64,000 nt of DNA, taken from positions 1-64,000 of the forward strand of contig CAWFVJ010000013.1 of NCBI GenBank assembly GCA_963819175.1, written 5' to 3'. Made by a program: the position numbers and the translations under genes. The notes under the pieces are model-generated. The model worked only from the letters and a program-made list of their open reading frames with translations, ran no database searches and was not told where the DNA came from. Position 1 is the stretch's first letter. Every line of letters starts with the position of its first letter. This DNA is from CAWBRT01 sp963819175 (lineage in GTDB: Bacteria > Acidobacteriota > Terriglobia > Terriglobales > Acidobacteriaceae). Shown piece by piece: positions 8,005 through 16,079 of this stretch.

Positions 8005-8316
8005 GCTGGTGGCCCGCATTTGCCCGCAGTTGGCTAATGTGGGAACGAAGAGGCTGCTGACGTCGGATGGCCTCGAGCCTTCGCTTGGCCACTCCCTAAA
8101 CACCCTCGAAATTCGACCCACTACCCACCGCCGAAAGCGATTGCCCGAACTGACACTTTGGCTGGTGGCCCACATTTGCCCGCAGTTGGCTAATGTGGGA
8201 ACGAAGAGGCTGCTGACATCGGATGGCTTCGAGCCTTCGCTTGGCCATTCCCTGAACACCCTCGAAATTCGACCCACTACCCACCGCCGAAAGCGATTGC
8301 CCGAACTGACACTTTG
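8005..8316. repeat. Tandem duplication of a 156-base unit
   Basis: 8005-8160 and 8161-8316 differ at about five positions only. Each unit contains an ACATTTGC-type palindrome (GGTGGCCCACATTTGC...GGCTAATGTGGGAACG) and about 110 bases ending CCGAACTGACACTTTG. A third, truncated copy lies on the other side of the insertion sequence at about 6837-6910. Confidence 0.92.
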
Positions 8317-8369
8317 GTTTATAAATCAATCAACCACGGAGACACTTTCACCTTTTAGCGGATACTCCC

Positions 8370-9698
8370 ATGACAACAGACGCACATTCATCCCACTCGT
8401 CCCATGCCTCCACGCCGCTATGGCGCAGAGGGTACGTCCAGGTGCTGGTCGCAGCGGCTGCCGGAGCGACGATGGGCGCTATCTGGCCGCAAGCCGGCAT
8501 TGCCGTCAAGCCATTGGCCGACGGCTTCATTGCGCTCATCAAGCTGAGCATCACCCCGCTGATTTTCCTGGTCGTCGCCACCGGCGTTGCACAGGTCGGC
8601 GACATGCGCAAGGTTGGGCGAATCGGACTGAAGGCGCTGATTTATTTCGAGATCATCACCACCTTCGCGCTCTTGATGGGTGCGGTCGTCGGCAATGTGG
8701 TTAACTTTGGCGCCGCCGTCCAGCGGCCCTCGGCGACGCAGGCTGCCTCGGCCGCCCGTTATTCAACTGCCCACGCTCAATCGTTATCCCAGTTCCTGTT
8801 CTCCATGGTTCCCGAGAACCTGTTCGGCGCCTTCGTACATGAAAATGTGCTGCAGGTGCTCGTCATCGCTCTGATGGTGGGTGCCGCAATGGTGCGGATG
8901 GGTGAGACGGGCGCGACGATTCGCCGCGGAATGGAGCGTTGCATAGGCCTGGTCTTCGGAGTGGTCAACATCATCGTAATGGCTGCTCCCATTGGCGCCT
9001 TCGGCGCACTCGGATTCACCGTCGGACGCTTCGGCGTGCGCACGCTTTACGCTCTGGGCTTGTTCGTCGGCACAGCATGGCTTACGCTTGCCTTCCTTAT
9101 GTTTGTCGTCTTCGGCGTGGTATGCAGACTCTGCGGCGTCCGCATTCTCGACATCATGGGACGCCTCAAGCAAGAGCTGCTGGTGGTGATTGCCACCTCC
9201 TCTTCGGAGACCGCTATTCCCGGCATGATGCAGAAGCTGCAAGCTTCGGGCATGTCGCGCACCACCCTCGGACTCGTCATCCCCACGGGCTACTCCTTCA
9301 ATCTTGACGGCGTGGCAATCACTTTGCCCATGAGCTGCCTGTTCATCGCTCAGGTCTACGGCATCCATCTTGATCTTCGCCAGCAGATCACCATGTTCAT
9401 CTTGATGCTGTTCACCTCGAAGGGCGCGGCCGGCGTCACCGGAGGCGCTTTCGCCGCACTTGCCGCCACCGTAATCGCCAGTGGTTTGCCCGCCGAAGGA
9501 CTCGCTCTGCTGCTGGGCATTGACCGCTTCATGTCTCAGGGCCGCTCCATCGTCAACACGGTTGCCAACGCGGTCGCTTCGGTCGTGGTCGCCAAGTGGG
9601 ATGGCGAATTCGATGCGGTGGCCTGGAAGGCGTACAGGGAGAACCTTGACGCCGGCAGGCCCACGCAGCTCGCCGCCGTCGCGGGCGCGGAAAAATAA
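8370..9698 (+). CDS. Dicarboxylate/amino acid:cation symporter (DAACS, DctA/GltP-like)
   Basis: This 442-residue polytopic membrane protein takes up C4-dicarboxylates or acidic amino acids with H+ or Na+. Family marks are the SSSE motif (VVIATSSSETAIPGMM), the NLDG motif (GYSFNLDGVAITLP), TSKGAAGVTGGAF in the second reentrant loop, and NTVANAVASVVVAKWDGEF at the end. The N-terminus has a His/Ser-rich tail (SSHSSHAS). No good ribosome binding site precedes ATG 8370. A pdxA2-like gene follows 186 bases later on the same strand, so a related hydroxy-acid substrate is possible; that is inference from neighbourhood only. Confidence 0.92.
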   Translation: MTTDAHSSHSSHASTPLWRRGYVQVLVAAAAGATMGAIWPQAGIAVKPLADGFIALIKLSITPLIFLVVATGVAQVGDMRKVGRIGLKALIYFEIITTFALLMGAVVGNVVNFGAAVQRPSATQAASAARYSTAHAQSLSQFLFSMVPENLFGAFVHENVLQVLVIALMVGAAMVRMGETGATIRRGMERCIGLVFGVVNIIVMAAPIGAFGALGFTVGRFGVRTLYALGLFVGTAWLTLAFLMFVVFGVVCRLCGVRILDIMGRLKQELLVVIATSSSETAIPGMMQKLQASGMSRTTLGLVIPTGYSFNLDGVAITLPMSCLFIAQVYGIHLDLRQQITMFILMLFTSKGAAGVTGGAFAALAATVIASGLPAEGLALLLGIDRFMSQGRSIVNTVANAVASVVVAKWDGEFDAVAWKAYRENLDAGRPTQLAAVAGAEK

Positions 9699-9764
9699 GA
9701 GTGCGTGTTTCGTAGTGGTGAATGGGATGTGGATCCAAAGGCTGCTGAAATCCTGCTCTCCGAA

Positions 9765-9820
9765 GTTCATCTGAGGAGGGTCGTGCTTTAGCGAACGACG
9801 TGACGATCTATGCATTTCAC
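9765..9820. repeat. Dispersed short repeat before pdxA
   Basis: TCATCTGAGGAGGGTCGTGC and GACGTGACGATCTATGCATTT recur at about 11081-11136 (TCATCGTGAGGAGGTTCGCG...GACGTGACGATCCATGCATTT). Confidence 0.7.
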
Positions 9821-9884
9821 CGATTGCTGCAGGCATATTGATGGAACCGGCTTCGCGCTCCTGCCAACAAAGGATAAAATAAAG

Positions 9885-10925
9885 ATGCAAAATCAATCCG
9901 CCAATACTGTCAACGATCCCCGCCCGCGCATTGCGCTGCTCATGGGCGATTGCACCGGCATCGGCCCGGAACTGGTCGCCAACGTACTGCATGGCAAGCG
10001 CCTGAACAATGTCGCGCGACTGGTGGTGGTCGGCGACGCGCGCGTACTGGAACTCGGGATGCGCGACGCCCACGTCGCGCTGCGCTGGGTCAAGGTTCCC
10101 AACACGGCGGCAATCGACTGGTCATCCGGCGCGGTGCCGTTGATCGATCTCGGCAACGTCGATCCTGCCAGATTCGCGCAGGGAAAGGTCTCGGCGGAGT
10201 CCGGCAAACTCACCGGCGATACTCTCGCCTATGCCATCGAGATGGCGAAGCGCGGCGAGGTCGACGCCATCACCTTCGCTCCACTGAACAAGCGGGCGAT
10301 GTTCGACGGCGGCTGGCGCTTTCCCGATGAGCACAAGATGTTCGCCCACCTGCTCGGCCACGAAGGCTACTTCAGCGAAATGAACGTGCTCGACGGGCAG
10401 TGGATGTCGCGCGTGACCGGGCATGTCGCACTGCGCGAAGCACTCGACCAGGTCACGCCGCAGCGCATCCGCGAAGCAATTACCCTGGCTGATACGATGA
10501 TGCGCCGCGCCGGCATCGAGAACCCGCGCATCGCCGTCAACGCCCTCAATCCGCACGGCGGCGACAACGGTCTGTTCGGTCGCGAGGAGATCGAATTGAT
10601 CCGTCCGGTGGTGCAGGAGATGGCGGCCCGGGGAATCAACTGCAGCGGCCCCTATCCGCCCGACACCATCTTCATCCGGGCGTTCGCGGGTGAGTTCGAC
10701 AGCGTGGTTTCCATGTATCACGACCAGGGCCAGATCGCCACCAAGCTGCACGGATTTCATCGCGGCGTGACGATTACCGCCGGACTTGCGACGGTCTTCA
10801 CCACGCCGGCGCACGGCACAGCATTCGACATTGTCGGCAAAGGCATCGCCAAGACAGGAGCGCTCGAGAACGCGCTGCAACTGGCGGCCCGCCTCGCCTC
10901 CAGAGCAATCGCGAAGCCCGCCTAA
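9885..10925 (+). CDS. pdxA: PdxA-family NAD-dependent dehydrogenase (4-hydroxythreonine-4-phosphate / 4-phospho-D-threonate type)
   Basis: This 346-residue member of the PdxA family makes an oxidative decarboxylation of a phosphorylated hydroxy acid, using a divalent metal. It shows GDCTGIGPE near the N-terminus, NPHGGDNGLFG with a metal-ligand His, PPDTIF, YHDQGQIATK and PAHGTAFDIVGKG. GDCTGIGPE and TTPAHGTAFD look more like the PdxA2 branch (D-threonate/erythronate catabolism) than B6-pathway PdxA, where GDPAGIGPE and SVDHGTALD are usual. ATG 9885 has AAGGA 11 bases upstream; the open frame begins at 9810 inside a repeat. No DUF1537 kinase is near, so the assignment stays open. Confidence 0.85.
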   Translation: MQNQSANTVNDPRPRIALLMGDCTGIGPELVANVLHGKRLNNVARLVVVGDARVLELGMRDAHVALRWVKVPNTAAIDWSSGAVPLIDLGNVDPARFAQGKVSAESGKLTGDTLAYAIEMAKRGEVDAITFAPLNKRAMFDGGWRFPDEHKMFAHLLGHEGYFSEMNVLDGQWMSRVTGHVALREALDQVTPQRIREAITLADTMMRRAGIENPRIAVNALNPHGGDNGLFGREEIELIRPVVQEMAARGINCSGPYPPDTIFIRAFAGEFDSVVSMYHDQGQIATKLHGFHRGVTITAGLATVFTTPAHGTAFDIVGKGIAKTGALENALQLAARLASRAIAKPA

Positions 10926-10939
10926 GACAAACACAATAC

Positions 10940-11485
10940 TTGTCATGGCAAGCGAACCGGGATCCCGGCAAACGCCGTTGTTGCGTTTACTGGGGTGGAA
11001 GTCGAGCCACCTTTTGTTTCCACTGCTGAATAACAAAGGGACGCGGCTTTAGAGGCAGCTGAAAAACTCTCTTCCGAAGTGTCATCGTGAGGAGGTTCGC
11101 GCTTTGGCGAACCGACGTGACGATCCATGCATTTTGGCGGGCATCGCCCGAAGGGCTGGTGGCCTACTCAACGCGATTTTCGTTGAGTGGGGTAGTTCAG
11201 GAAGTGGAAAACACAATGCCGGGTGCCGGGTGCCCCACCCTTATCGCGCAGCGATAGGGTGGGGTAGTTTCTTCGCTGCTGGTGGCCGGGTCCCCACTCA
11301 AGCCAGCAGATGGCTTGAATGGGCTAGTTGCTTTTGTGCCGAAGGTGCCCCAGGGTCCGCGCCGCCGGGTGCCCCATTCAAGCGAAGCTTGGGTGGGGCT
11401 TTTCACCTCAAACGTTCAAGCCGAGGGTGCCCCAGGTTCCGCGCCGCGCGTTCGCGGGGCTAACCTGGGGTAGTTTCTTCGGTGC
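10940..11485. repeat. Chain of at least six palindromic repeats
   Basis: The chain holds a GGCAAACGCC/GCGTTTACTGGGGTGG hairpin (10963-11003), the dispersed unit at 11081-11136, a CTACTCAACGC/GTTGAGTGGGGTAGTT hairpin (11160-11197), an ACCCTTATCGC/GCGATAGGGTGGGGTAGTTT hairpin (11228-11271), an AGCCAGCAGATGG hairpin (11285-11330), an ATTCAAGC type (11368-11404) and an AGGTT type (11427-11480). No gene is present here. Confidence 0.82.
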
Positions 11486-11493
11486 TGCTGGCC

Positions 11494-12951
11494 TTAACTT
11501 CCCTGCGCCGCTTCCACCGCATGTGCAATCCGAATCATGGTGCCCTCATCGAAATGTTCGCCATGATCTGCACGCCGATGGGCAAGCCTTCGCGGGTATT
11601 GCCGCAAGGAACGGACACTCCCGGCACGCCCACCAGATTTGCCGTGACCGTAAAGATGTCGCTCAGATACATTTCGACCGGGTCTTCGGTCTTCTCCCCC
11701 AGTTTGAACGCCCGCGTCGGGGTCACCGGAGTCAGGACGGCGTCGACACGCGCAAACGCCTGCTGGAAGTCGCGCGCCAGCAGAGTCCGTACCCGCTGCG
11801 CCTTGAGATAATAAGCGTCATAGTAACCGGCACTGAGCGCATAGGTGCCGAGCATGATGCGCCGCTTGACCTCCGTGCCGAAACCTTCGTTGCGACTGCG
11901 CCGATACATCTCCGAAAGCGTTTGCGCGTGCTCGGTACGGTGTCCGTAGCGCACGCCGTCGAAACGCGCCAGGTTCGACGAGGCTTCGGGAGTCGCCACC
12001 ACGTAGTAGGTCGGAACCGCGTACTTGGTGTGCGAGAGTGAAATGCGAACCAGCTCGCAACCGGCGGCTCGCAGCCGATCCATTACGCGCTCAATCGCCG
12101 CCCTTATTTCTTCATCGAGACCTTCGCCGAAGTATTCCTCCGCTACGCCGATTTTCAAACCCTTCACGGGCTTGCCGATCTGGCTGAGGTAGTCCGCGAC
12201 CGGCACGTCCGCCGAAGTCGAATCCAGCGGGTCGCGACCGGCGATCACCTGCAACACGCTCGCCGGCATCCTTCACCGTCTTTGTCAGCGGCCCGATGTG
12301 GTCCAGAGACGAACCGAAGGCGATCAGCCCGTAGCGAGAAACGCGGCCATAAGTCGGCATCAGCCCGACCACTCCGCAAAACGCCGCCGGGGCCGCCGGA
12401 TTGATCCACCGGTATCGGAGCCTAAGGCCGCCACGGCCATTCCCGCCGCCACGCATGCCGCCGACCCGCCCGAAGAGCCGCCGGGGACGCGCGTCAGATC
12501 GCGCGGATTCCGCACCGGCTTGTAGCCCGAGTTTTCGTTCGACGAGCCCATCGCGAACTCATCGCAGTTCAGTTTGCCAAGCACAACCGCGCCAGCGGCT
12601 TCCATCCGTGCCACGGCCGTGCAATCGTAAAGGATGTATATAGCCGTCCAGAATTTTCGAAGCGGCAGTCGTGCGTACGCCGCGCGTCATCAGAACGTCC
12701 TTGATTCCCACCGGGACGCCGGCCAGCGGCGGCAGCGGATCGCCGCGCTGCGCCATCTGGTCGATCTCCGCGGCCTTGGCCATGGCGCGACTCTTTGAGA
12801 GCGTCAGGAACGCGCCAATCTTCTCGTCTTCCGCCGCGATCTTGCCGTAGAAAGCATCGGCCAGCGCCGTAGCGGTTGTCTCTTTTCGCGCCACAAGGTC
12901 GCGGGCGCGGTCAATGGTCAGGAGGTCTATGGCCTGCATTCGAGCATTCAT
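11494..12951 (-). pseudogene. gatA: GatA, Asp-tRNA(Asn)/Glu-tRNA(Gln) amidotransferase subunit A, with four frameshifts
   Basis: The three frames together spell a full GatA of about 485 residues. It is the amidase of GatCAB, which converts misacylated Glu-tRNA(Gln) and Asp-tRNA(Asn). It starts MNARMQAIDLL at 12951 and has VGIKDV with the catalytic Lys, GGSSGGSAACVAAG and GSDTGGSIR with the Ser residues, FGSSLDHIGPLT, and ends EHFDEGTMIRIAHAVEAAQ plus TAA at 11494. Four one-base breaks are visible: an extra T in TTT (about 12640), a break in the GGCGGCCCCGG stretch (about 12400), an extra G near 12268, and a missing base near 11550. GatA is normally essential in bacteria lacking GlnRS or AsnRS, so assembly error is more likely than gene death. 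Confidence 0.88.
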
Positions 12952-12952
12952 C

Positions 12953-13290
12953 CTATTTTTCGATTACCTTAGGAACCTTGAAATAAACTTTGTCGGATTC
13001 AGGCGCGTTCGCCATCGCGGCCTCGTGGGAGAGTCCGGGGCGCGCCTCATCCGGGCGCATGGCGAACCCCAAAGGTGACCGCCCTCCGTCGCTTGCGAGC
13101 CGGAAAACATGCTGGCCACCTCGGCCAACGGAGGCACGTCGGAGGTATCGAGTTCGTTGAGCGTGTCGATGTGCTCGAGAATCGAATTCAGGTCGCGGAT
13201 CATGCGGCCTTTTTCTTCGGCCGTCAGCTCCAGATTCGCCAGGTCGGCCACATACATCACATCGCTTTCGGTTACTTTTGTTTCCGCCAT
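12953..13290 (-). pseudogene. gatC: GatC, amidotransferase subunit C, one frameshift
   Basis: GatC is the small stabilising subunit of GatCAB. The N-terminal frame reads MAETKVTESDVMYVADLANL from ATG 13290 with ELDTSDVPP in the middle. The C-terminal frame gives AMRPDEARPGLSHEAAMANA and SDKVYFKVPKVIEK, ending at TAG 12953. The frames change at the CCCC run at 13067-13070, where one more base would join them into about 112 residues, the usual GatC length. The stop lies one base before the gatA ATG, so the two are surely co-transcribed. As with gatA, the indel sits in a homopolymer. Confidence 0.85.
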
Positions 13291-13654
13291 CTGCTTCCCC
13301 GCTCCGATTCGCTTGCTGCTCCGCGTTTGCGGCCCGCTTTGGCCGCTCCCCCGGAGTCTTTCACGGAAGTCACCGTCCCCCGCGACTACGAATTCAATTC
13401 GCTCGACCCGCGTTCTGCTGTACTGGTTCAGCTCTGCCAGGTAGCTTCGGCTGAAATCCTGAAGCTGCTCTTGCCATCTCGCATCGGGAACTTCGACGCG
13501 CAGAACTCCCGTGTCAAAGCTTACAGCTTGGGTCCGCTCGGCCACCTGCTTGCCACACGCAAACTGCCAGCATTCCACCGGGACTTGCTCGGCCGTGAGC
13601 CGATTTGAGCACATCGGCAACAAGTTTCTGCAGTATCGGGCGCGCTGAATCCAT
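13272..13654 (-). pseudogene. DUF721 / DciA-like protein, two frameshifts
   Basis: The first frame starts MDSARPILQKLVADVLKSA at ATG 13654. The next frame continues EQVPVECWQFACGKQVAERT, GVLRVEVPDARWQEQLQ and YLAELNQ, the hallmark pattern of DUF721 (the DciA group that helps load the DnaB helicase). The break is near 13605. A second break in the GGGGG run near 13378 restores a natural end, TSVKDSGGAAKAGRKRGA...WRKQK, stopping at TAA 13272 and overlapping the gatC start. Without that correction the protein reads in frame into GatC, a false fusion. It is probably the first gene of a dciA-gatC-gatA transcript. Confidence 0.7.
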
Positions 13655-13744
13655 CTGCACACCTGTAAAGGCAACACCGATTCTTCGGGAACGTCAGACG
13701 GCTATTTGCCTTAAGTACCTGATTTTAGCAGAGCAACTCAGGCT

Positions 13745-14080
13745 GTCATGCTGAGCGGTAGCGAAGCATCCCATGACAGTGTCCCAACCCGCGCCGCTCT
13801 GGGTCTTAATGATGATCCTTCGGCCGCGTGCCCCACGTCCCGCCCATCTTTTGGGCTGACGTGGGGTAGTTTCGCCGGGTGCCCTATTCAAGCCCGCAGT
13901 TGGCTTGGGTGGGGTAGTTCTCGAGTGCCGGGTGCCCCATTCAAGCCCGCCTTTGGCTTGGGTGGGGTAGTTCTCGAGTGCTGCTGGTGCCCCATATCTG
14001 CCGCAGTCAGCAGATGTGGGACGCGGATTCCGGGTGCCCCACGTCCCGCCCATCTTTTGGGCTGACGTGGGGTAGTTCGC
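13745..14080. repeat. Tandem array of five palindromic repeats of different arm types
   Basis: In order: ACGTC type (about 13827-13873), a CTATTCAAGCCCGC type (13879-13920), ATTCAAGC type (13928-13970), ACATCTGC type (13985-14020) and ACGTC type again (14031-14078). The first four are joined by short linkers such as TTCGCCGGGTGCCC and CTCGAGTGC. A further unit, CTGTCATGCTGAGCGGTAGCG, opens the array. The first and last palindromes are almost identical while the middle ones differ. Confidence 0.9.
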
Positions 14081-14096
14081 TACCACGCAGCCAAGG

Positions 14097-15554
14097 CTAC
14101 GACGCACGCGGATATTGACGCCGCACGAACTCCATCGCCTCGTCGCGGTCGTGCAACCGTCCTTCCAGTTGGGTATCCTCCACTGCCGCAAGAATCTCGC
14201 TGAACAGCGGCCCCGGACTGTAGCCCTCCGCAATCAAATCGTTGCCCGTCAGCAATGGCGCCGGGAACACCTCATCCTCCGGCAGCGTGGCCAGCTTTTC
14301 CTTTGTGTAGTCATAAAGGGCGAGCCTGCCGTGACTGCCGAGGCAGTCCAGGCGGTGCAACTCCAGGTGCTCGGCAAAATCCGGCAAGCGCGCAAAGCGC
14401 TTGAACGTCGATTCCTTCATCTTCTCCACGTCGGCAAAGCGCATGTGATTGGCCACCAACGCCGCTATCTGTTCCGTATCGTGGTTGCTGAAGCGCAGAC
14501 GATGGCAGATCTCTTCCGCCATGCGCACGCCAATCTCGACATGGCCGTCAAAGCGTATGCGGTCGGGAGCGACCCTGAACGTCGGTGGCTTGCCCACATC
14601 GTGCAGCAGCGCTCCCCAGGCGAGCGTGCGCGAACCATCCGGCGGCAGCATCTCCAGCAGCAGCAGCGTATGAATCCAAACGTCGCCCTCGGGATGGTAC
14701 TCAGGCGACTGCGCCACTCCCTTCATCCTCGCCACCTCCGGCAGCACCTGCTGCAGCAGGCTGCTTTCATCCAGCAACTCGAAGGCGCGCTTCGCCCGTC
14801 CTTCGGTCAGCATCTTGGTCAACTCGTCGCGTACGCGCTCTTTGCTGACCTGGCGGATGTCTCGGGCGTACGCATGGATTGCGGCAAACGTGCGCGGCTC
14901 GATCTCATATCCGAAGCGTGCCGCAAAGCGAATCGCGCGCAGCAGCCGCAGCTTATCTTCCTGGAAGCGGCGCTTGGCATCGCCGATGGCGCGGACAACA
15001 CCCCTCCGCAGGTCTTCTCTTCCGCCGACAAAATCCAGCACCTTGCCGCCGGGGTCCCCAGCGAGCCCGATGTTGGCTTGCTGGGGTGGTTCGCCGGGGT
15101 CCCCAGCGAGCCCGATGCTGGCTTGCTGGGGTGGTCCGTCCAGCGGATCGAGCATGAGTCCATTGATGGTGAAATCGCGCCGCTGCACGTCTTCGCGCGG
15201 GTCTTTGGAAAAGCTCACTTGGTCGGGATGCCGGCCGTCGCTGTAGATGCCATCGTTGCGGAAGGTGGCCACCTCGATGCAGCCCGGATGACTTCCGCCC
15301 CCTGAGCCTCGCTCGCCGCTTCCCTGCCCGCCGATCAGGCTGACCGGCACCAGCACCACACCGAAGCGTGCGCCCACCTCAACCGTGCGCGTAAAGACCC
15401 TCATCACCTGCTGCGGTGTGGCATCGGTCGCAACGTCATAGTCGGCGGGTTCGCGGCCCAGCAGCAGATCGCGCACACATCCCCCGACCAGGTAGGACTG
15501 GTACCCGCGATCGCGCAGGGTGCGGACAATCTCGAAGGCGGCCTCTTTCATCAT
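14097..15554 (-). CDS. cca: CCA tRNA nucleotidyltransferase / polyA polymerase family protein with HD domain
   Basis: This 485-residue enzyme adds or repairs the 3' CCA end of tRNAs. The head domain has YLVGGCVRDLLLGR and the metal-binding ADYDVATDA, followed by RRDFTINGLML and RLLRAIRFAARFGYEI. A C-terminal HD domain (LLHDVGKPPTF, NHMRFADVEKMKESTFKRF) resembles the class II enzymes with phosphohydrolase activity. ATG 15554 or 15551 (MMKEAAFEIVR) is the plausible start; the upstream extension to 15617 is not conserved-looking. Two insertions stand out: a Gly/Ser-rich GGQGSGERGSGGGSHPG and, after LMLDPLDG, two copies of PPQQA(S/N)IGLAGDPG that are copies of the intergenic palindromic repeat. 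The gene is otherwise intact. Confidence 0.93.
   Translation of the reverse strand: MMKEAAFEIVRTLRDRGYQSYLVGGCVRDLLLGREPADYDVATDATPQQVMRVFTRTVEVGARFGVVLVPVSLIGGQGSGERGSGGGSHPGCIEVATFRNDGIYSDGRHPDQVSFSKDPREDVQRRDFTINGLMLDPLDGPPQQASIGLAGDPGEPPQQANIGLAGDPGGKVLDFVGGREDLRRGVVRAIGDAKRRFQEDKLRLLRAIRFAARFGYEIEPRTFAAIHAYARDIRQVSKERVRDELTKMLTEGRAKRAFELLDESSLLQQVLPEVARMKGVAQSPEYHPEGDVWIHTLLLLEMLPPDGSRTLAWGALLHDVGKPPTFRVAPDRIRFDGHVEIGVRMAEEICHRLRFSNHDTEQIAALVANHMRFADVEKMKESTFKRFARLPDFAEHLELHRLDCLGSHGRLALYDYTKEKLATLPEDEVFPAPLLTGNDLIAEGYSPGPLFSEILAAVEDTQLEGRLHDRDEAMEFVRRQYPRAS
15047..15140. repeat. Two palindromic repeat copies inside the cca coding sequence
   Basis: GGGGTCCCCAGCGAGCCCGA with a matching GGCTTGCTGGGGTGG occurs twice, 47 bases apart. 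The arms pair as in the intergenic AGCAAGCC-type elements. Both copies keep the reading frame and encode PPQQANIGLAGDPG and PPQQASIGLAGDPG. Confidence 0.9.
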
Positions 15555-15720
15555 AAGTCTCAAGATGATTATCAACCACGGAGGCCAAAGGCGGAACCCT
15601 CCACCGGCTGGCGACATGCGAAAGCGCCCAAATTCAGGTATTCTGGGCGGAGCTGGGACGTAAGGGGGGCTGCTGGCGACGCGGGTCCTTCAGCCGCTCC
15701 CGAATTCAATCTTTTTCAAC

Positions 15721-15755
15721 TAGACAACGCCTGCCTGTTATTGATAATTTATCAA
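15721..15755 (+). promoter_or_regulatory. Promoter with overlapping palindromic operator for the toxin-antitoxin pair
   Basis: TAGACA (15721-15726), a 16-base spacer and GATAAT (15743-15748) fit a sigma-70 promoter. A perfect palindrome TTGATAATTTATCAA (15741-15755) covers the -10 region and ends four bases before the toxin ATG. That position suits repression by the downstream HTH protein. Confidence 0.6.
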
Positions 15756-15759
15756 TGAC

Positions 15760-16050
15760 ATGGAAGGCACACGTTTTAACAAGGCTAAACTTCAGGCCTG
15801 CCTGGAGCAGGACCGTTACCGGTTTCACCCTGATGTTTGGAAGGGATTCCGCGAGCTGCAGATCGATCTGAACGACGCTCTGTTTGTTCTCCGGCATGGA
15901 ACGATTTGTGGGGAGCCCGAGTTCGACGCAATGTTTGGACAATGGCGCTTCACGGTGCAAGGGACAACCGTCGATGAAAGAGAATTGAGGATCGGCTTTG
16001 CCTTCGCTGAGATAGACGGCTTGCTCGTCCTCAACATCTTGACCGAATAG
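15760..16050 (+). CDS. DUF4258-like toxin of a type II toxin-antitoxin pair
   Basis: This 96-residue protein starts MEGTRFNKAKLQACLEQD. It carries FHPDVWKGFRELQIDLNDAL, FVLRHGTI and WRFTVQGTTVDERELRIGFAF, the layout of DUF4258 proteins, small RelE/MqsR-fold candidates for ribosome-dependent RNase toxins. It lies 29 bases upstream of a zinc-finger plus HTH protein of the MqsA type. The toxin-first order and the palindrome over its promoter support a toxin-antitoxin operon. The toxic activity itself is inferred from family and context. Confidence 0.7.
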   Translation: MEGTRFNKAKLQACLEQDRYRFHPDVWKGFRELQIDLNDALFVLRHGTICGEPEFDAMFGQWRFTVQGTTVDERELRIGFAFAEIDGLLVLNILTE

Positions 16051-16079
16051 CTCTCCGAGCTTTGAAGGGCAGGTGCAGC

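Noticed and set aside
12964..13677. A DUF721-GatC fusion protein
   Set aside because: The fusion depends on a G5 run; the alternative frame gives a natural stop overlapping the gatC ATG.
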